Shown here in pieces: positions 17,261 to 24,368 of a stretch of 64,000 nucleotides of DNA (within the stretch, counting starts at the first letter, position 1; every line of letters starts with the position of its first letter). This DNA comes from Proteinivorax tanatarense (GTDB taxonomy: Bacteria; Bacillota; Proteinivoracia; Proteinivoracales; Proteinivoracaceae): assembly GCF_040267685.1 (NCBI RefSeq), contig NZ_CP158367.1, forward strand, positions 3,027,219 to 3,091,218, given 5' to 3'. The notes beneath the pieces were generated by a model, which did no database searches, was not told the origin of the DNA, and saw nothing but the letters and a program-made list of their open reading frames with translations. Position numbers and translations under genes: made by a program.

Positions 17261-17566
17261 ATTATCCCATCTGTTAACGAAATTGTTCTAAACAATTGGT
17301 TTTATTTGGTGATTGTAGCCACTATATTTTTGTTTATTGGTTTATTCAACACTTTTTTGCTATCTTTTAAAAGCTTCAAAATAGATAGCAGTTTAGGTCT
17401 TCTAGTCAATACTTTTGCCATTTTATTATGTAGTGTTTTAATTGTTCTTTTTAAAGGCATGCTTATCGACGACATAAACCAACTTCATAGCCCCATCATT
17501 TTATTTACTCCTTTTGTACTAGATGCATTATTTGTAGTTCAGGTTATAGCTCTAAAAAAGAAGTAA
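17261..17566 (+). CDS. Small membrane protein, probable AUU start
   Basis: A protein of up to 101 residues with three hydrophobic segments ending in KALKKK-like basic residues; no family recognised. A strong ribosome binding site, AAGGAGGTG at 17249-17257, is followed not by ATG, GTG or TTG but by in-frame ATT at 17261 (five bases after GGAGG) and ATC. The first canonical start in frame is TTG at 17306, 50 bases further and without a binding site. The intervening frame is open. I therefore place the start at the ATT, as an inference. It is the only plus-strand gene here, divergent from ftsE and closed by an exceptional hairpin. Confidence 0.55.
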   Translation: MIPSVNEIVLNNWFYLVIVATIFLFIGLFNTFLLSFKSFKIDSSLGLLVNTFAILLCSVLIVLFKGMLIDDINQLHSPIILFTPFVLDALFVVQVIALKKK

Positions 17567-17573
17567 GGATAAC

Positions 17574-17637
17574 AAAAAAGTATAGCCTCTACAAAAGTAT
17601 TGTTGAGACTATACTTTTGTAGAGGCTATACTTTTTT
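17574..17637. terminator. Very strong 27-bp bidirectional hairpin terminator
   Basis: Two perfect 27-base arms (17574-17600 and 17611-17637) with a ten-base loop, beginning with six A and ending with six T. It lies between two converging genes, so it can end transcripts from both. Its arm length is well above that of the other terminators in the window. Confidence 0.88.
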
Positions 17638-17664
17638 CAATTAAGCTACATGATTCAAAAAATA

Positions 17665-17970
17665 CTACAAAACATCAATTTTTTCCACAAATTCAATATT
17701 AACTATTTCTATTTTCTTTTTTTTGCCACATTCCACCTCTAGCCAATTTCCCTCCAAACTTTTTATCGTACCTTCAATATGATTATCAATGGTATATATC
17801 AAACATTTATGACCTATATATTTTTCCATAAGCTTATGAGCCATTTTAATCCCCCTTTTTTTATTCCTTAGTTTTAAAATAACATACTTTTTCTTTTTAT
17901 CATCATTAAAAATTATTATTGCAAAAACAACTATTATCGGTATAAAAACCACAAAGTTCAGCCAAACCAC
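17665..17970 (-). CDS. Membrane-anchored small protein with LSm-like tail
   Basis: About 100 residues: one N-terminal membrane helix (VVFIPIIVVFAIIIF), a very basic linker (KKKKYVILKLRNKKRG) and a C-terminal beta-rich segment (YIGHKCLIYTIDNHIEGTIK ... EIVNIEFVEKIDVL) resembling the small SH3/LSm-like DUF6897 type found in clostridia. Start is uncertain. GTG at 17970 overlaps the ribosome binding site AGGGGG (17970-17975); CTG at 17961 is eight bases from it; ATG at 17844 also has AAGGGGG six bases upstream and would give a soluble 59-residue form. Both forms could be made. Function unknown. Confidence 0.6.
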   Translation of the reverse strand: MVWLNFVVFIPIIVVFAIIIFNDDKKKKYVILKLRNKKRGIKMAHKLMEKYIGHKCLIYTIDNHIEGTIKSLEGNWLEVECGKKKKIEIVNIEFVEKIDVL

Positions 17971-18146
17971 CCCCTGTATTTAGTTATAGTTACAGATATG
18001 CTATCTTTACCAACTAATCATAACAATATATTTAAATACCGACAAGTAAAATTATACCTTTGTGGTAAATTGCAACAACTTTAATAAGGGCCCTGTTTTT
18101 GTTTTTTTATCTTTACCCCTTTTTCTTTAATTTAATAAGGTTATTT

Positions 18147-19016
18147 TCAGTCAGATTGCTTTACACTAAGCAAGGTAATCGTAACCAAGATGATTGACAT
18201 TCCAAGAAACTGAGTTATGGCCAATTCATCTCCAATAAGTAAAACTCCGAATAAAGCTGCTGTCACCGGCTCTACCATAGCCACTATTGAAGCAGTTGAT
18301 GGTGCCGTTCCACGAAGGCCAACCACATAAAGTATAAATGAAATTCCAGCACCCACAATCCCTAATAGAAGAAATAATCCTATGTCGTTTGACCTTACCA
18401 CAGCAGCTACTTCATTATTGTCAGCAGCAAGAAAAAGAATAACGCTAAGTGAAAAAAATGCGATGGTTAAAGTAATCTGTGGCTTTCCGATAGAGCAGGC
18501 ATTTTTAAATCCGAATATAAACAGTGCATAGAACAGGGCGGAAGCAAGCCCTGATGCAACCCCCATAAAGCTCACTGAAATCGAATCGGCGTTATAAACA
18601 CCTGTAAGTAGGATAATCCCTATAAGTACACCAAAAATGCACCCCCATTTAAACCAAGTTGAACGTTCTATTAGTAGTAAAAAAGAAATTAAAAGGACGA
18701 ACACAGGCGCAGTGTACATTAAGGTAGCAGCAACAGCAATACTAGATTCTTGGATACTTAAAAAATAAAAAGTAAAATTACCTGCAATTCCAACACCGGC
18801 CAATAAAGACCAAATATATAAACGAGTAGAAAAAATCCAGGTTTCTCTAAAACGAAAGAGAAACCACGTAAAAAAACATATAAATCCAAAAAGTCCTCGA
18901 CAAAGCGAAATTACAATAGGATCCCAGCCCTTGCTCATTAAAATATCGGCAATTCCCCCACTAACTCCCCAACAAACAGCGGCTAGCATAACTAAGCATA
19001 TACTTACAGACTTCAT
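18147..19016 (-). CDS. EamA/DMT family transporter
   Basis: A 289-residue, ten-helix drug/metabolite transporter with two EamA repeats: the first starts LAAVCWGVSGGIADILMSKG, the second MGVASGLASALFYALFIFGF. The ATG at 19016 is chosen because AAAGGAGG lies seven bases upstream; the frame runs further upstream without support. Such proteins are exporters or importers of amino acids and other small metabolites, and the substrate cannot be deduced here. Monocistronic between two long non-coding stretches. Confidence 0.88.
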   Translation of the reverse strand: MKSVSICLVMLAAVCWGVSGGIADILMSKGWDPIVISLCRGLFGFICFFTWFLFRFRETWIFSTRLYIWSLLAGVGIAGNFTFYFLSIQESSIAVAATLMYTAPVFVLLISFLLLIERSTWFKWGCIFGVLIGIILLTGVYNADSISVSFMGVASGLASALFYALFIFGFKNACSIGKPQITLTIAFFSLSVILFLAADNNEVAAVVRSNDIGLFLLLGIVGAGISFILYVVGLRGTAPSTASIVAMVEPVTAALFGVLLIGDELAITQFLGMSIILVTITLLSVKQSD

Positions 19017-19229
19017 CGTGTGCCTCCTTTGCAACCTAACGTCTAATCTATTAACGTTTAAATTAATCTTAGCGCCCATCCCATTTGTAAAGTATGTTTA
19101 GCAAGCTATCATGGAAATATTAAAAAGGTCTCTATATCTTTCTTCTTTGTCTGTTTAGCTAGACCTCCCTATTGTAAAATTATTAGTATTTTTCTTAACT
19201 ATTACTTTTTGATAAATAAACTATTCAAA

Positions 19230-19265
19230 GCAAAAAAAGACTAACAACTCTACTTGTTGTTAGCC
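19230..19265 (-). terminator. Orphan terminator
   Basis: Stem GCTAACAAC with GTTGTTAG, seven-base loop, then CTTTTTTTG on the minus strand. No intact gene ends just upstream of it, so it may belong to a decayed gene. Confidence 0.6.
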
Positions 19266-19650
19266 CCTTTAACTACTTCATTGTTAGTACAGTTCTTTTT
19301 TTACTACCTGCAAAACTCGCCTTCTTTACTGACGTAGGTTAAGTTATTTTTCGTAGTTTAACATATGGTTACTTCTATCTAACTTACAAGTGCATGGCAT
19401 AAACTAAGAGTACAATTCCAATAAGATCATTCTTATGCTACATCTTTACCCACTGAGCAAAACTAACTATCTTGCTTTGCTCAAAGATCGGGCAAACGAA
19501 GCTTTTAATAAAAATCAAAAAAGAGCTTGTTAAGGAGGGCTTTATCATATCCACGCACCAACTACTTTCATAAGCGGTTAAAGAATTAGCTAGAGCGATT
19601 TCAGGGAATGTTACTAAGTAATTAGATGATTATCTATACTTTTCCGTTGG

Positions 19651-19717
19651 CTAGAAACTAGGGAAAGGTTTAGCATTTGATGTTCGAACATAACAAATGC
19701 TTGTGTCTCCCTGCTAG
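19651..19717. repeat. Nested inverted repeat element
   Basis: GCATTTG (19673-19679) and CAAATGC (19694-19700) flank the ten-base palindrome TGTTCGAACA. Outer AGGGA/TCCCT and CTAG/CTAG pairs extend the fold to about 67 bases. It could be a structured RNA, a recombination site or the end of a lost element. Confidence 0.4.
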
Positions 19718-19755
19718 AAACCCAAATATACTACTATTAGATATAAAAAGTGCAT

Positions 19756-19782
19756 AAAAAAACCTCTACAAGAGAGGTTTTA
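19756..19782 (-). terminator. Terminator of the 75-aa membrane protein gene
   Basis: Stem AAAACCTCT / AGAGGTTTT followed by T residues on the minus strand, 17 bases beyond the stop at 19799. Confidence 0.82.
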
Positions 19783-19798
19783 GTGTTTGTGATCTACG

Positions 19799-20026
19799 TT
19801 AACAGCGCTTCCTAATACTAATTTCACGATTCTTCGTATAGTACCCTATTACAAAAAGAATACCAATTGGAACCACATAGTAAATTGCTAATGCTAAATT
19901 TACAGATGCTGGAGCACTGTTTCCTACAGAGTTAGTATGATTAATCCATGCCCCTATAATATGAACAATCATTGCCAAAATCAATAGGAACCCGCTGCCG
20001 AAAAAAAATTTGGAAGTTTTACTCAT
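19799..20026 (-). CDS. Small two-helix membrane protein
   Basis: A 75-residue protein with two hydrophobic helices (FFFGSGFLLILAMIVHIIG and ALAIYYVVPIGILFVIGYY) and a basic C-terminus. Ribosome binding site AAGGGGG lies upstream of the ATG. No family recognised. It resembles the protein that can be reconstructed from the frameshifted gene just upstream (20110-20347): both start MSK-x-S, have a short loop of N, H, S and G residues, and end NREISIRKRC or NKKNRC. So it appears to be the intact member of a tandem pair. Function unknown. Confidence 0.6.
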   Translation of the reverse strand: MSKTSKFFFGSGFLLILAMIVHIIGAWINHTNSVGNSAPASVNLALAIYYVVPIGILFVIGYYTKNREISIRKRC

Positions 20027-20109
20027 TTTGCATACCCCCTTAGTTTTTAATCCATACTAACATAATATTTATCAAACTGAAACTATTTAATTTCAATAAC
20101 AACTAACCT

Positions 20110-20347
20110 TTAAGAAAACAGCCAATATTTTTGATAAATTTCTGAACATCGGTTCTTTTTGTTGAAATAGTGTGCTGTTAGAACCGTTATTCCTATTATG
20201 AAAGCATATGATACTACATAAATAAAAGTAGCATAGGCAGGAACTATTTCCATGGCTCTGTAAATGACTAAAGTAAGCGTAACTTATTTCTAAACCCATG
20301 ACAATAACAAAAGTTAAAGTCAAGTACATAGAAATCTTAGACATCAA
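20110..20347 (-). pseudogene. Frameshifted paralogue of the adjacent small membrane protein
   Basis: The reading frame from the ATG at 20347 encodes one membrane helix (LTLTFVIVMGLEISYAYF) and then loses its hydrophobic character near base 20250. Shifting frame by one base there restores a second helix (TFIYVVSYAFIIGITVLTAHY) and a basic NKKNRC ending, stopping at 20110. The reconstructed protein parallels the 75-residue neighbour downstream. The likely change is one extra base near the TTTCC/CATGG run. It may be a pseudogene, a sequencing error or, less likely, recoding. Confidence 0.6.
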
Positions 20348-20514
20348 TTTGTATTTTTGATAAAAATCTCTTCTTTAATTTATTTCCACAATAGCCAGCT
20401 TGCTTTCAAAACTTTCATAAAAGTAATAACAGTAAGACCTACAGCTTTATTATTGACATCTGCAACAGGTCTTAAAACAAGTAAACTACTTTATCATGTT
20501 ATATCTAATTTTAT

Positions 20515-21261
20515 CTAGTCAAGATAATCCTGCAAGCTTTTAACATCAAAATATCCACAGTCTATGGCAAACTGCTTTAGTAGAGGTACATGACCATAAC
20601 CGTAAATGATCAAAACCCTATCTCGATCCGAAGTAACAATCCTTGTAAGGTTAGTATAAATCTTTAAATTTCTTTCATACCAGCCTTTCACCCAGTCGAC
20701 CCCTAAGTACTCTTTTCTGTGCCCAATTTTACATATTTGTAGATATATACGGTGATCCAAAGCAAGGTTTTTTTCATTATTTAGGTAAACTAACGCGGAT
20801 TTTATAGTTCCCCCAGCAAGCAAGTCATCTATTTTTTTAGTTACAGCCTTCCCATGATTAATTATTTTATCGTAGATATCTTTTTGGTGTACTTTTGCAT
20901 ACTCAATGAATCTACCGTCTCCTTCCCCCTCATTCCAGTCAATTCCATAAATATGCTTATGCCCTAATTCAGAAGCAATCCTAAACCCCAATTGTTCACC
21001 TTCACTTCTGCCCAGTTTATAACTGTTGTTTAAGTACTCTTTAAACCTGCTATTTAACTCATCTTGTTTATCAGCAGGCACTTCCAAAGCTATTTTAGTG
21101 GGGGAAAATTTTTTTAATAAATTTATACACTCTCTGATTTGTACCTGTCGCTTTGAGCTGAAAACATCATCTGCCTTAACATTAAACAAATCCTGATTAG
21201 GGTTATTCATATGATAGCTCCCTAATATAAGTATTACTGGTTTGTTGTTTTTGTTTAGCAT
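20515..21261 (-). CDS. DUF5694 (TraB-like) family protein
   Basis: A 248-residue protein starting at the ATG at 21261 (AGGGGAG six bases upstream; the longer frame lacks support). It opens KPVILILGSYHMNNPNQD and carries KIALEVPADKQDEL, an internal IYGIDWNEGEGDG and a C-terminal RVLIIYGYGHVPLLKQ, the conserved positions of DUF5694, a clade related to TraB/TIKI fold proteins with GSYH and GH motifs that may bind metal. No signal peptide is seen. The biochemical activity is unknown. A perfect 23-base palindrome lies about 210 bases upstream. Confidence 0.75.
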   Translation of the reverse strand: MLNKNNKPVILILGSYHMNNPNQDLFNVKADDVFSSKRQVQIRECINLLKKFSPTKIALEVPADKQDELNSRFKEYLNNSYKLGRSEGEQLGFRIASELGHKHIYGIDWNEGEGDGRFIEYAKVHQKDIYDKIINHGKAVTKKIDDLLAGGTIKSALVYLNNEKNLALDHRIYLQICKIGHRKEYLGVDWVKGWYERNLKIYTNLTRIVTSDRDRVLIIYGYGHVPLLKQFAIDCGYFDVKSLQDYLD

Positions 21262-21309
21262 TATATCTCCCCTAACAAATAAAAGATTTATAAAAACATC
21301 ATAAAACAT

Positions 21310-21672
21310 TATGCACCGAAATATTACTTATGGCTAATTTAATTATAAAAATAGGTTTTTTAAAATTGTCAAACTTTGTTTCACTGTCCTATGATTGAAT
21401 ACTAAATTGTCAACTATCCGCCCTATTTCACACAGAAAGTAACTTCTATTATCCAATATATCACCCCCTATGCTATAGTGTTTCAAACACTATAGAACCC
21501 CCCACTACTTATGGTACGGTTCACCGTAACGATGATAATTGCGGCTTTTTAATGGCAAAAAAGTCAGATAACCTTCTTACCCCTATGAGTTCTATTCGAT
21601 CGAGTTAGCAAAGGCATATTAAATTTATACAAGGCGGTCTACCTTTTCATATTGATATTGAATAAAAAAAGG
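21310..21672. other. Non-coding gap with palindromes
   Basis: About 360 bases with no credible gene. It holds the 23-base dyad at 21473-21495, a smaller TACGGT/ACCGTA dyad just after it, and a partial hairpin near 21632-21681 (CGGT-ACCTTTT with AAAAGGT-ACCG) at the 3' end of the nitroreductase gene. No promoter could be assigned with confidence. Confidence 0.5.
21473..21495. repeat. Perfect 11-1-11 palindrome
   Basis: CTATAGTGTTT, one central C, then AAACACTATAG. A perfect odd-length dyad of this size without T-run is more like a repressor operator than a terminator. It lies between the nitroreductase-like gene and the DUF5694 gene. Confidence 0.6.
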
Positions 21673-22440
21673 TTAACCGTCTATTTGTTTTGTATATGCA
21701 GTAATTATATACTCATAATTCTTATTTGAAGACTTATTTTCTTTTTTAAAATCAATTTCTTTATCAAAATTAGCTGCAGCAATTTTTAAATGACATAAAG
21801 CAATACCCATATCTATTGGAAGAAACTTTTTCATCAATGGGAAAAAAGTGTTCTTAACCAAACTCAATTTTTTACAATAAATTGCCATTTTATTTTCTGT
21901 TCCTTCTATATACCATGGTTGATTATTGGTTGAAGATGGGGCTAACCTTACTGCTTCTATTAATTTTTCAGCACCATCAATTGAAGATATTTCATTTAAT
22001 TCTTTTCTCTTATACTCTGAAGCGCTATTTCTATGAATTTCTTCATTTGCTTTACCAAAAACTAATGTAATTACATATTTTAAACCGTTTCTAGCATTAA
22101 GAGTTTCTTGAGGTTTTCCCATTCCCAACCATAATGTCCCTACTCCTTCTTTCGATAAAAACAAGTCAAGTTGTTGTAAAAGATAACCAGCATTTAATAA
22201 ATGACCTTCTTTTTCTTCAGAATAAATTGCTATATAGTGTGGAGCTTTGATAGAAAAAATACCTCCTACTTCACCTTCTCCTAATATAGCAACATCAGTT
22301 TTAATATTTTCAAACAAAGGCTCTAGTTTACTAATCTGATATTTTAATTCTTCCATAACAGATTGTTCTAATGGCTCTTTAACAAATTTCCGTATAGATT
22401 TCCTTTTAAATATTACCGGATAAAGTTCTGAATTAATCAT
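21673..22440 (-). CDS. Nitroreductase family protein
   Basis: A 255-residue flavoprotein-fold protein. The ATG at 22440 has GGGGG eight bases upstream; upstream residues in frame are not supported. The opening VIFKRKSIRKFVKEPLEQ is the FMN-binding nitroreductase motif, and EAVRLAPSSTNNQPWYIEG near residue 170 is the second family hallmark, here placed unusually late because the gene belongs to the TM1586-like group in which two half-domains are arranged in tandem. Likely an FMN-dependent NAD(P)H oxidoreductase; substrate unknown. It is isolated in a decaying accessory region. Confidence 0.82.
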   Translation of the reverse strand: MINSELYPVIFKRKSIRKFVKEPLEQSVMEELKYQISKLEPLFENIKTDVAILGEGEVGGIFSIKAPHYIAIYSEEKEGHLLNAGYLLQQLDLFLSKEGVGTLWLGMGKPQETLNARNGLKYVITLVFGKANEEIHRNSASEYKRKELNEISSIDGAEKLIEAVRLAPSSTNNQPWYIEGTENKMAIYCKKLSLVKNTFFPLMKKFLPIDMGIALCHLKIAAANFDKEIDFKKENKSSNKNYEYIITAYTKQIDG

Positions 22441-22501
22441 ATTTATTTCCCCCATTTTCTTAGGTTTACAATACAATTTTAATCTATATATAGTCATACC
22501 T

Positions 22502-22711
22502 ATAGCTCACCATTATAACGCTGGGGTAATTCACAGAGATATACGAGAAAAAAGCAAAAGCACAGGAGGACTTACGGCAAATACTGTTCCTTTTTTTGCA
22601 TACGGTATCGGTGCAGAAAACTTTGATGGCATGTTAAACAACATAGAAGTCCCTAAAATGATAGTTGAAATAGCTGGGTATGAGTTTAACCTGCCGCCGG
22701 AAGATAATTAA
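22502..22711 (+). pseudogene. 3' fragment of an alkaline phosphatase gene
   Basis: About 69 codons without a start or ribosome binding site. The translation contains STGGLTANTVPFFAYGIGAE followed by NFDGMLNNIEVPKMIVEIAG, matching the C-terminal end of PhoA-type alkaline phosphatases (the HTGEDVPVYAYGPGA region). The remaining 350 or more residues are absent; the sequence immediately upstream is the leader of the divergently read nitroreductase gene. A decapitated remnant left by a deletion or rearrangement. Confidence 0.75.
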
Positions 22712-22739
22712 TTAAATATCCCTATATCAAAAAAAAAAG

Positions 22740-22776
22740 CATGAAAAAGAGTGCCTTTTAGGCGCTTTTTTTCATG
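22740..22776. terminator. Bidirectional terminator between gene remnants
   Basis: Arms CATGAAAAAGAGTGCC / GGCGCTTTTTTTCATG with a short loop; T-runs follow on the plus strand (five T) and on the minus strand (ten T). It once closed both the phosphatase and the cyclase-family genes. Confidence 0.82.
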
Positions 22777-22779
22777 TTT

Positions 22780-22914
22780 TTAAAACTTAGCTACAACCCG
22801 CACCGGTGACCCTTCAGCTTGTATTTTTAAAGGGAAAGCGATAATTTCAAAATCTGCAACCTCCACAAGCTTTGACAGATTTGTTAGATTTTCTATTATT
22901 AATATGTCATAAAA
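22780..22914 (-). pseudogene. 3' fragment of a cyclase-family gene
   Basis: About 44 codons encoding ILIIENLTNLSKLVEVADFE then FPLKIQAEGSPVRVVAKF and a stop. This is the C-terminal end of the cyclase/kynurenine formamidase-like family (typical ending: IENL-x-NL ... LPLKI-x-G-x-GSPVR). No start, and a stop codon precedes it in frame. The fragment is fused to, and overlaps by 16 bases, the truncated end of the next gene, marking a deletion junction. Confidence 0.72.
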
Positions 22915-23330
22915 TCATAATTATGCTGCTTTTCACCTTCTATATTTTCTGTTCTGTTGTAAAAAACAAAGTCTGCAAACTCTTCGTCGTAATTATTGAG
23001 GATTTTAAAATTGTAATCCCCACTTTCATACCATTTTAACGGAGTGAAAGTAAACTCAATTATCACTGGTATTAAAGCTTCTGGTGAAAGTCTAAACTCT
23101 TTTGTATTTGGCAACATATCAGGGGAACTAAAGCTAGAATCTAATTGATTTATAATATATTTTTCTGCCTCCTGTTTTTTAGGGGTCAAGTAAAAACCAT
23201 ATCCAAAATCATTTTCCATGCCAGTATTATGTTGAGTCTGTATTCCAGCTTTACAAATACTTTTCCAGTTTCTCAAAGTAGTTCCATGATACCACTTATC
23301 TTTCCTTAAGTGCTTTAAAAATTTTCCCAT
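22899..23330 (-). CDS. ADP-ribosyltransferase-like DUF3990 protein, C-terminally truncated
   Basis: A 143-residue protein. WYHGTTLRNWKSICKAGIQ and NDFGYGFYLTPKKQEAEKYI match DUF3990, an ART-like fold with the H-G and Y/F-x-T positions of the NAD-binding site; DFVFYNRTEN is also family-like. Homologues continue past the N-Y-D position into a glycine-rich end, but here the frame stops four residues later at the junction with a cyclase fragment, so the C-terminus looks lost. A role as toxin or protein modifier is possible but not shown. A 65-residue gene lies 57 bases upstream on the same strand. Confidence 0.65.
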   Translation of the reverse strand: MGKFLKHLRKDKWYHGTTLRNWKSICKAGIQTQHNTGMENDFGYGFYLTPKKQEAEKYIINQLDSSFSSPDMLPNTKEFRLSPEALIPVIIEFTFTPLKWYESGDYNFKILNNYDEEFADFVFYNRTENIEGEKQHNYDFMTY

Positions 23331-23387
23331 TGCATCTCCTTTATATAATATGTTTTTAATTTATGATTTTATACTCATCTCTTTTAT

Positions 23388-23585
23388 TTAGCTTTCAAAT
23401 CTATTTTTGATTTTTCTTAATAAGCAGATATGAGCATTTTTATACAGAGGAAACTGCCAACCTAACTCATCGTTTAAAACAAAAAAACCATCCGTATATT
23501 CTATAACACCTTTATGAGCAGTACATTCTTCCTCATCAGGTGATTTTACATAAAATTCCCTCCTTTTGTGTTTTGTACAATTCAA
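23388..23585 (-). CDS. Small unknown protein upstream of ART-like gene
   Basis: A 65-residue protein, no family recognised, rich in charged residues (SPDEEECTAHKGVIEYTDGF, then DELGWQFPLYKNAHICLLRK). The start is unclear: TTG at 23585 lacks a ribosome binding site, while a strong one (AAAGGAGGG, 23558-23566) lies inside the frame and is followed by ATG TAA out of frame. This may mean an early frameshift. Cotranscription with the ART-like gene is likely from spacing and could reflect an antitoxin or immunity partner, but nothing in the sequence proves that. Confidence 0.4.
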   Translation of the reverse strand: MNCTKHKRREFYVKSPDEEECTAHKGVIEYTDGFFVLNDELGWQFPLYKNAHICLLRKIKNRFES

Positions 23586-23612
23586 GTATTTCTGAATATT
23601 TCATTTATAAAA

Positions 23613-23656
23613 ATACTTAGTTATATTTTCTTATTTGATAAAATATAACTAAGTAT
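23613..23656. repeat. 17-bp perfect inverted repeat between divergent genes
   Basis: ATACTTAGTTATATTTT (23613-23629) and its exact complement (23640-23656) flank a ten-base spacer. It sits between the divergent start regions of the 65-residue gene and the DUF5673-like gene, so an operator or divergent-promoter element is plausible; it lacks a GC-rich stem or T-tail of a normal terminator. Confidence 0.6.
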
Positions 23657-23681
23657 AAAAAGTGAGGGGAGGTTGAATTTT

Positions 23682-24155
23682 ATGTTTGACTTAGTTATTA
23701 CTTTTTGTTTTTTGATTGTTAGTATCTATTTTTTGATTAAACTAGTCTTTGGGTTTAGGAAACATAAACAATATGCCTTAGATTTTGAAAGCAAAATTCA
23801 AGACCCTTTTTTCGTAAAGGTGGGTATAATTACAGGCATCTTAGTTGCAATTATAACTTCAATAAGACTAATTTTATTTCATCCAGGCTTTGTTGCTGGC
23901 TGGTCCTTTGTATCAATGATTGTAATTTGCCTTTTATATTTATCACAAAGTAAGAAGATATATACTAATGGCCTCGGGACAAAGAGTAGCTTTTATAGCT
24001 GGGAAGACATCAAGAAAATAAGTACTACAAAAGACTCTTATCAGCTTATAATTTATCCAAAATCACAAAACCGCCAAGTAAAATTATATATAGAACCAGG
24101 ACAGTTCAAACAAGTTATTGACAAGCTCAAAGAAAAACCTATTGAATTAACCTAA
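23682..24155 (+). CDS. Membrane protein with PH-like DUF5673 tail
   Basis: A 157-residue protein. The ATG at 23682 is chosen because GGGGAGG lies about ten bases upstream; a TTG nine bases earlier touches it. Three hydrophobic segments (residues 5-25, 45-65, 72-90) precede a soluble tail with TNGLGTKSSFYSWEDIKKIS and alternating strands typical of the bacterial PH-like DUF5673 domain. Inner-membrane location predicted; function unknown. It is one of the few plus-strand genes and is preceded by the 17-base inverted repeat. Confidence 0.65.
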   Translation: MFDLVITFCFLIVSIYFLIKLVFGFRKHKQYALDFESKIQDPFFVKVGIITGILVAIITSIRLILFHPGFVAGWSFVSMIVICLLYLSQSKKIYTNGLGTKSSFYSWEDIKKISTTKDSYQLIIYPKSQNRQVKLYIEPGQFKQVIDKLKEKPIELT

Positions 24156-24239
24156 CAATAAAGCAGTGGCCTATATAGGGCCACAGCTACTAGAAAAGCT
24201 ATTTTTTGGCTTTATGCCATTATTTTTGCCTTGTTTATT

Positions 24240-24368
24240 ATGTTAAGGCAAAATTTCATGCCAGATATTTACTTTTTGGCTATTAATATAGGAGTTATCT
24301 TAGGTTCAATATTGACTTTTAATAAGAGCAATCAGATTGATTACCCTGTTTATATTTTGAGTTCGTAA
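24240..24368 (+). pseudogene. Remnant of a membrane protein gene
   Basis: The frame from about 24160 to the stop at 24366-24368 encodes two hydrophobic helices (IFWLYAIIFALFIM and YFLAINIGVILGSILTF) and ends YPVYILSS, but has no start codon before the ATG at 24240, which lies inside the first helix, and no ribosome binding site. Composition is clearly coding-like. It looks like a fragment of a second small membrane protein gene following the DUF5673-like gene. Confidence 0.35.

Larger units (their letters stand above)
19080..19798. other. 720-base stretch without an intact gene
   Basis: No open frame of convincing length. It contains a minus-strand terminator-like hairpin at 19230-19265 (GCTAACAAC / GTTGTTAG then seven T) with no surviving gene upstream of it, a stop-interrupted stretch on the plus strand around 19550-19660 (fragments such as ELARAISGNVTK and LDDYLYFSVG) and a complex dyad at 19651-19717. 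This looks like the residue of a lost gene or element; the source is not identified. Confidence 0.5.
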
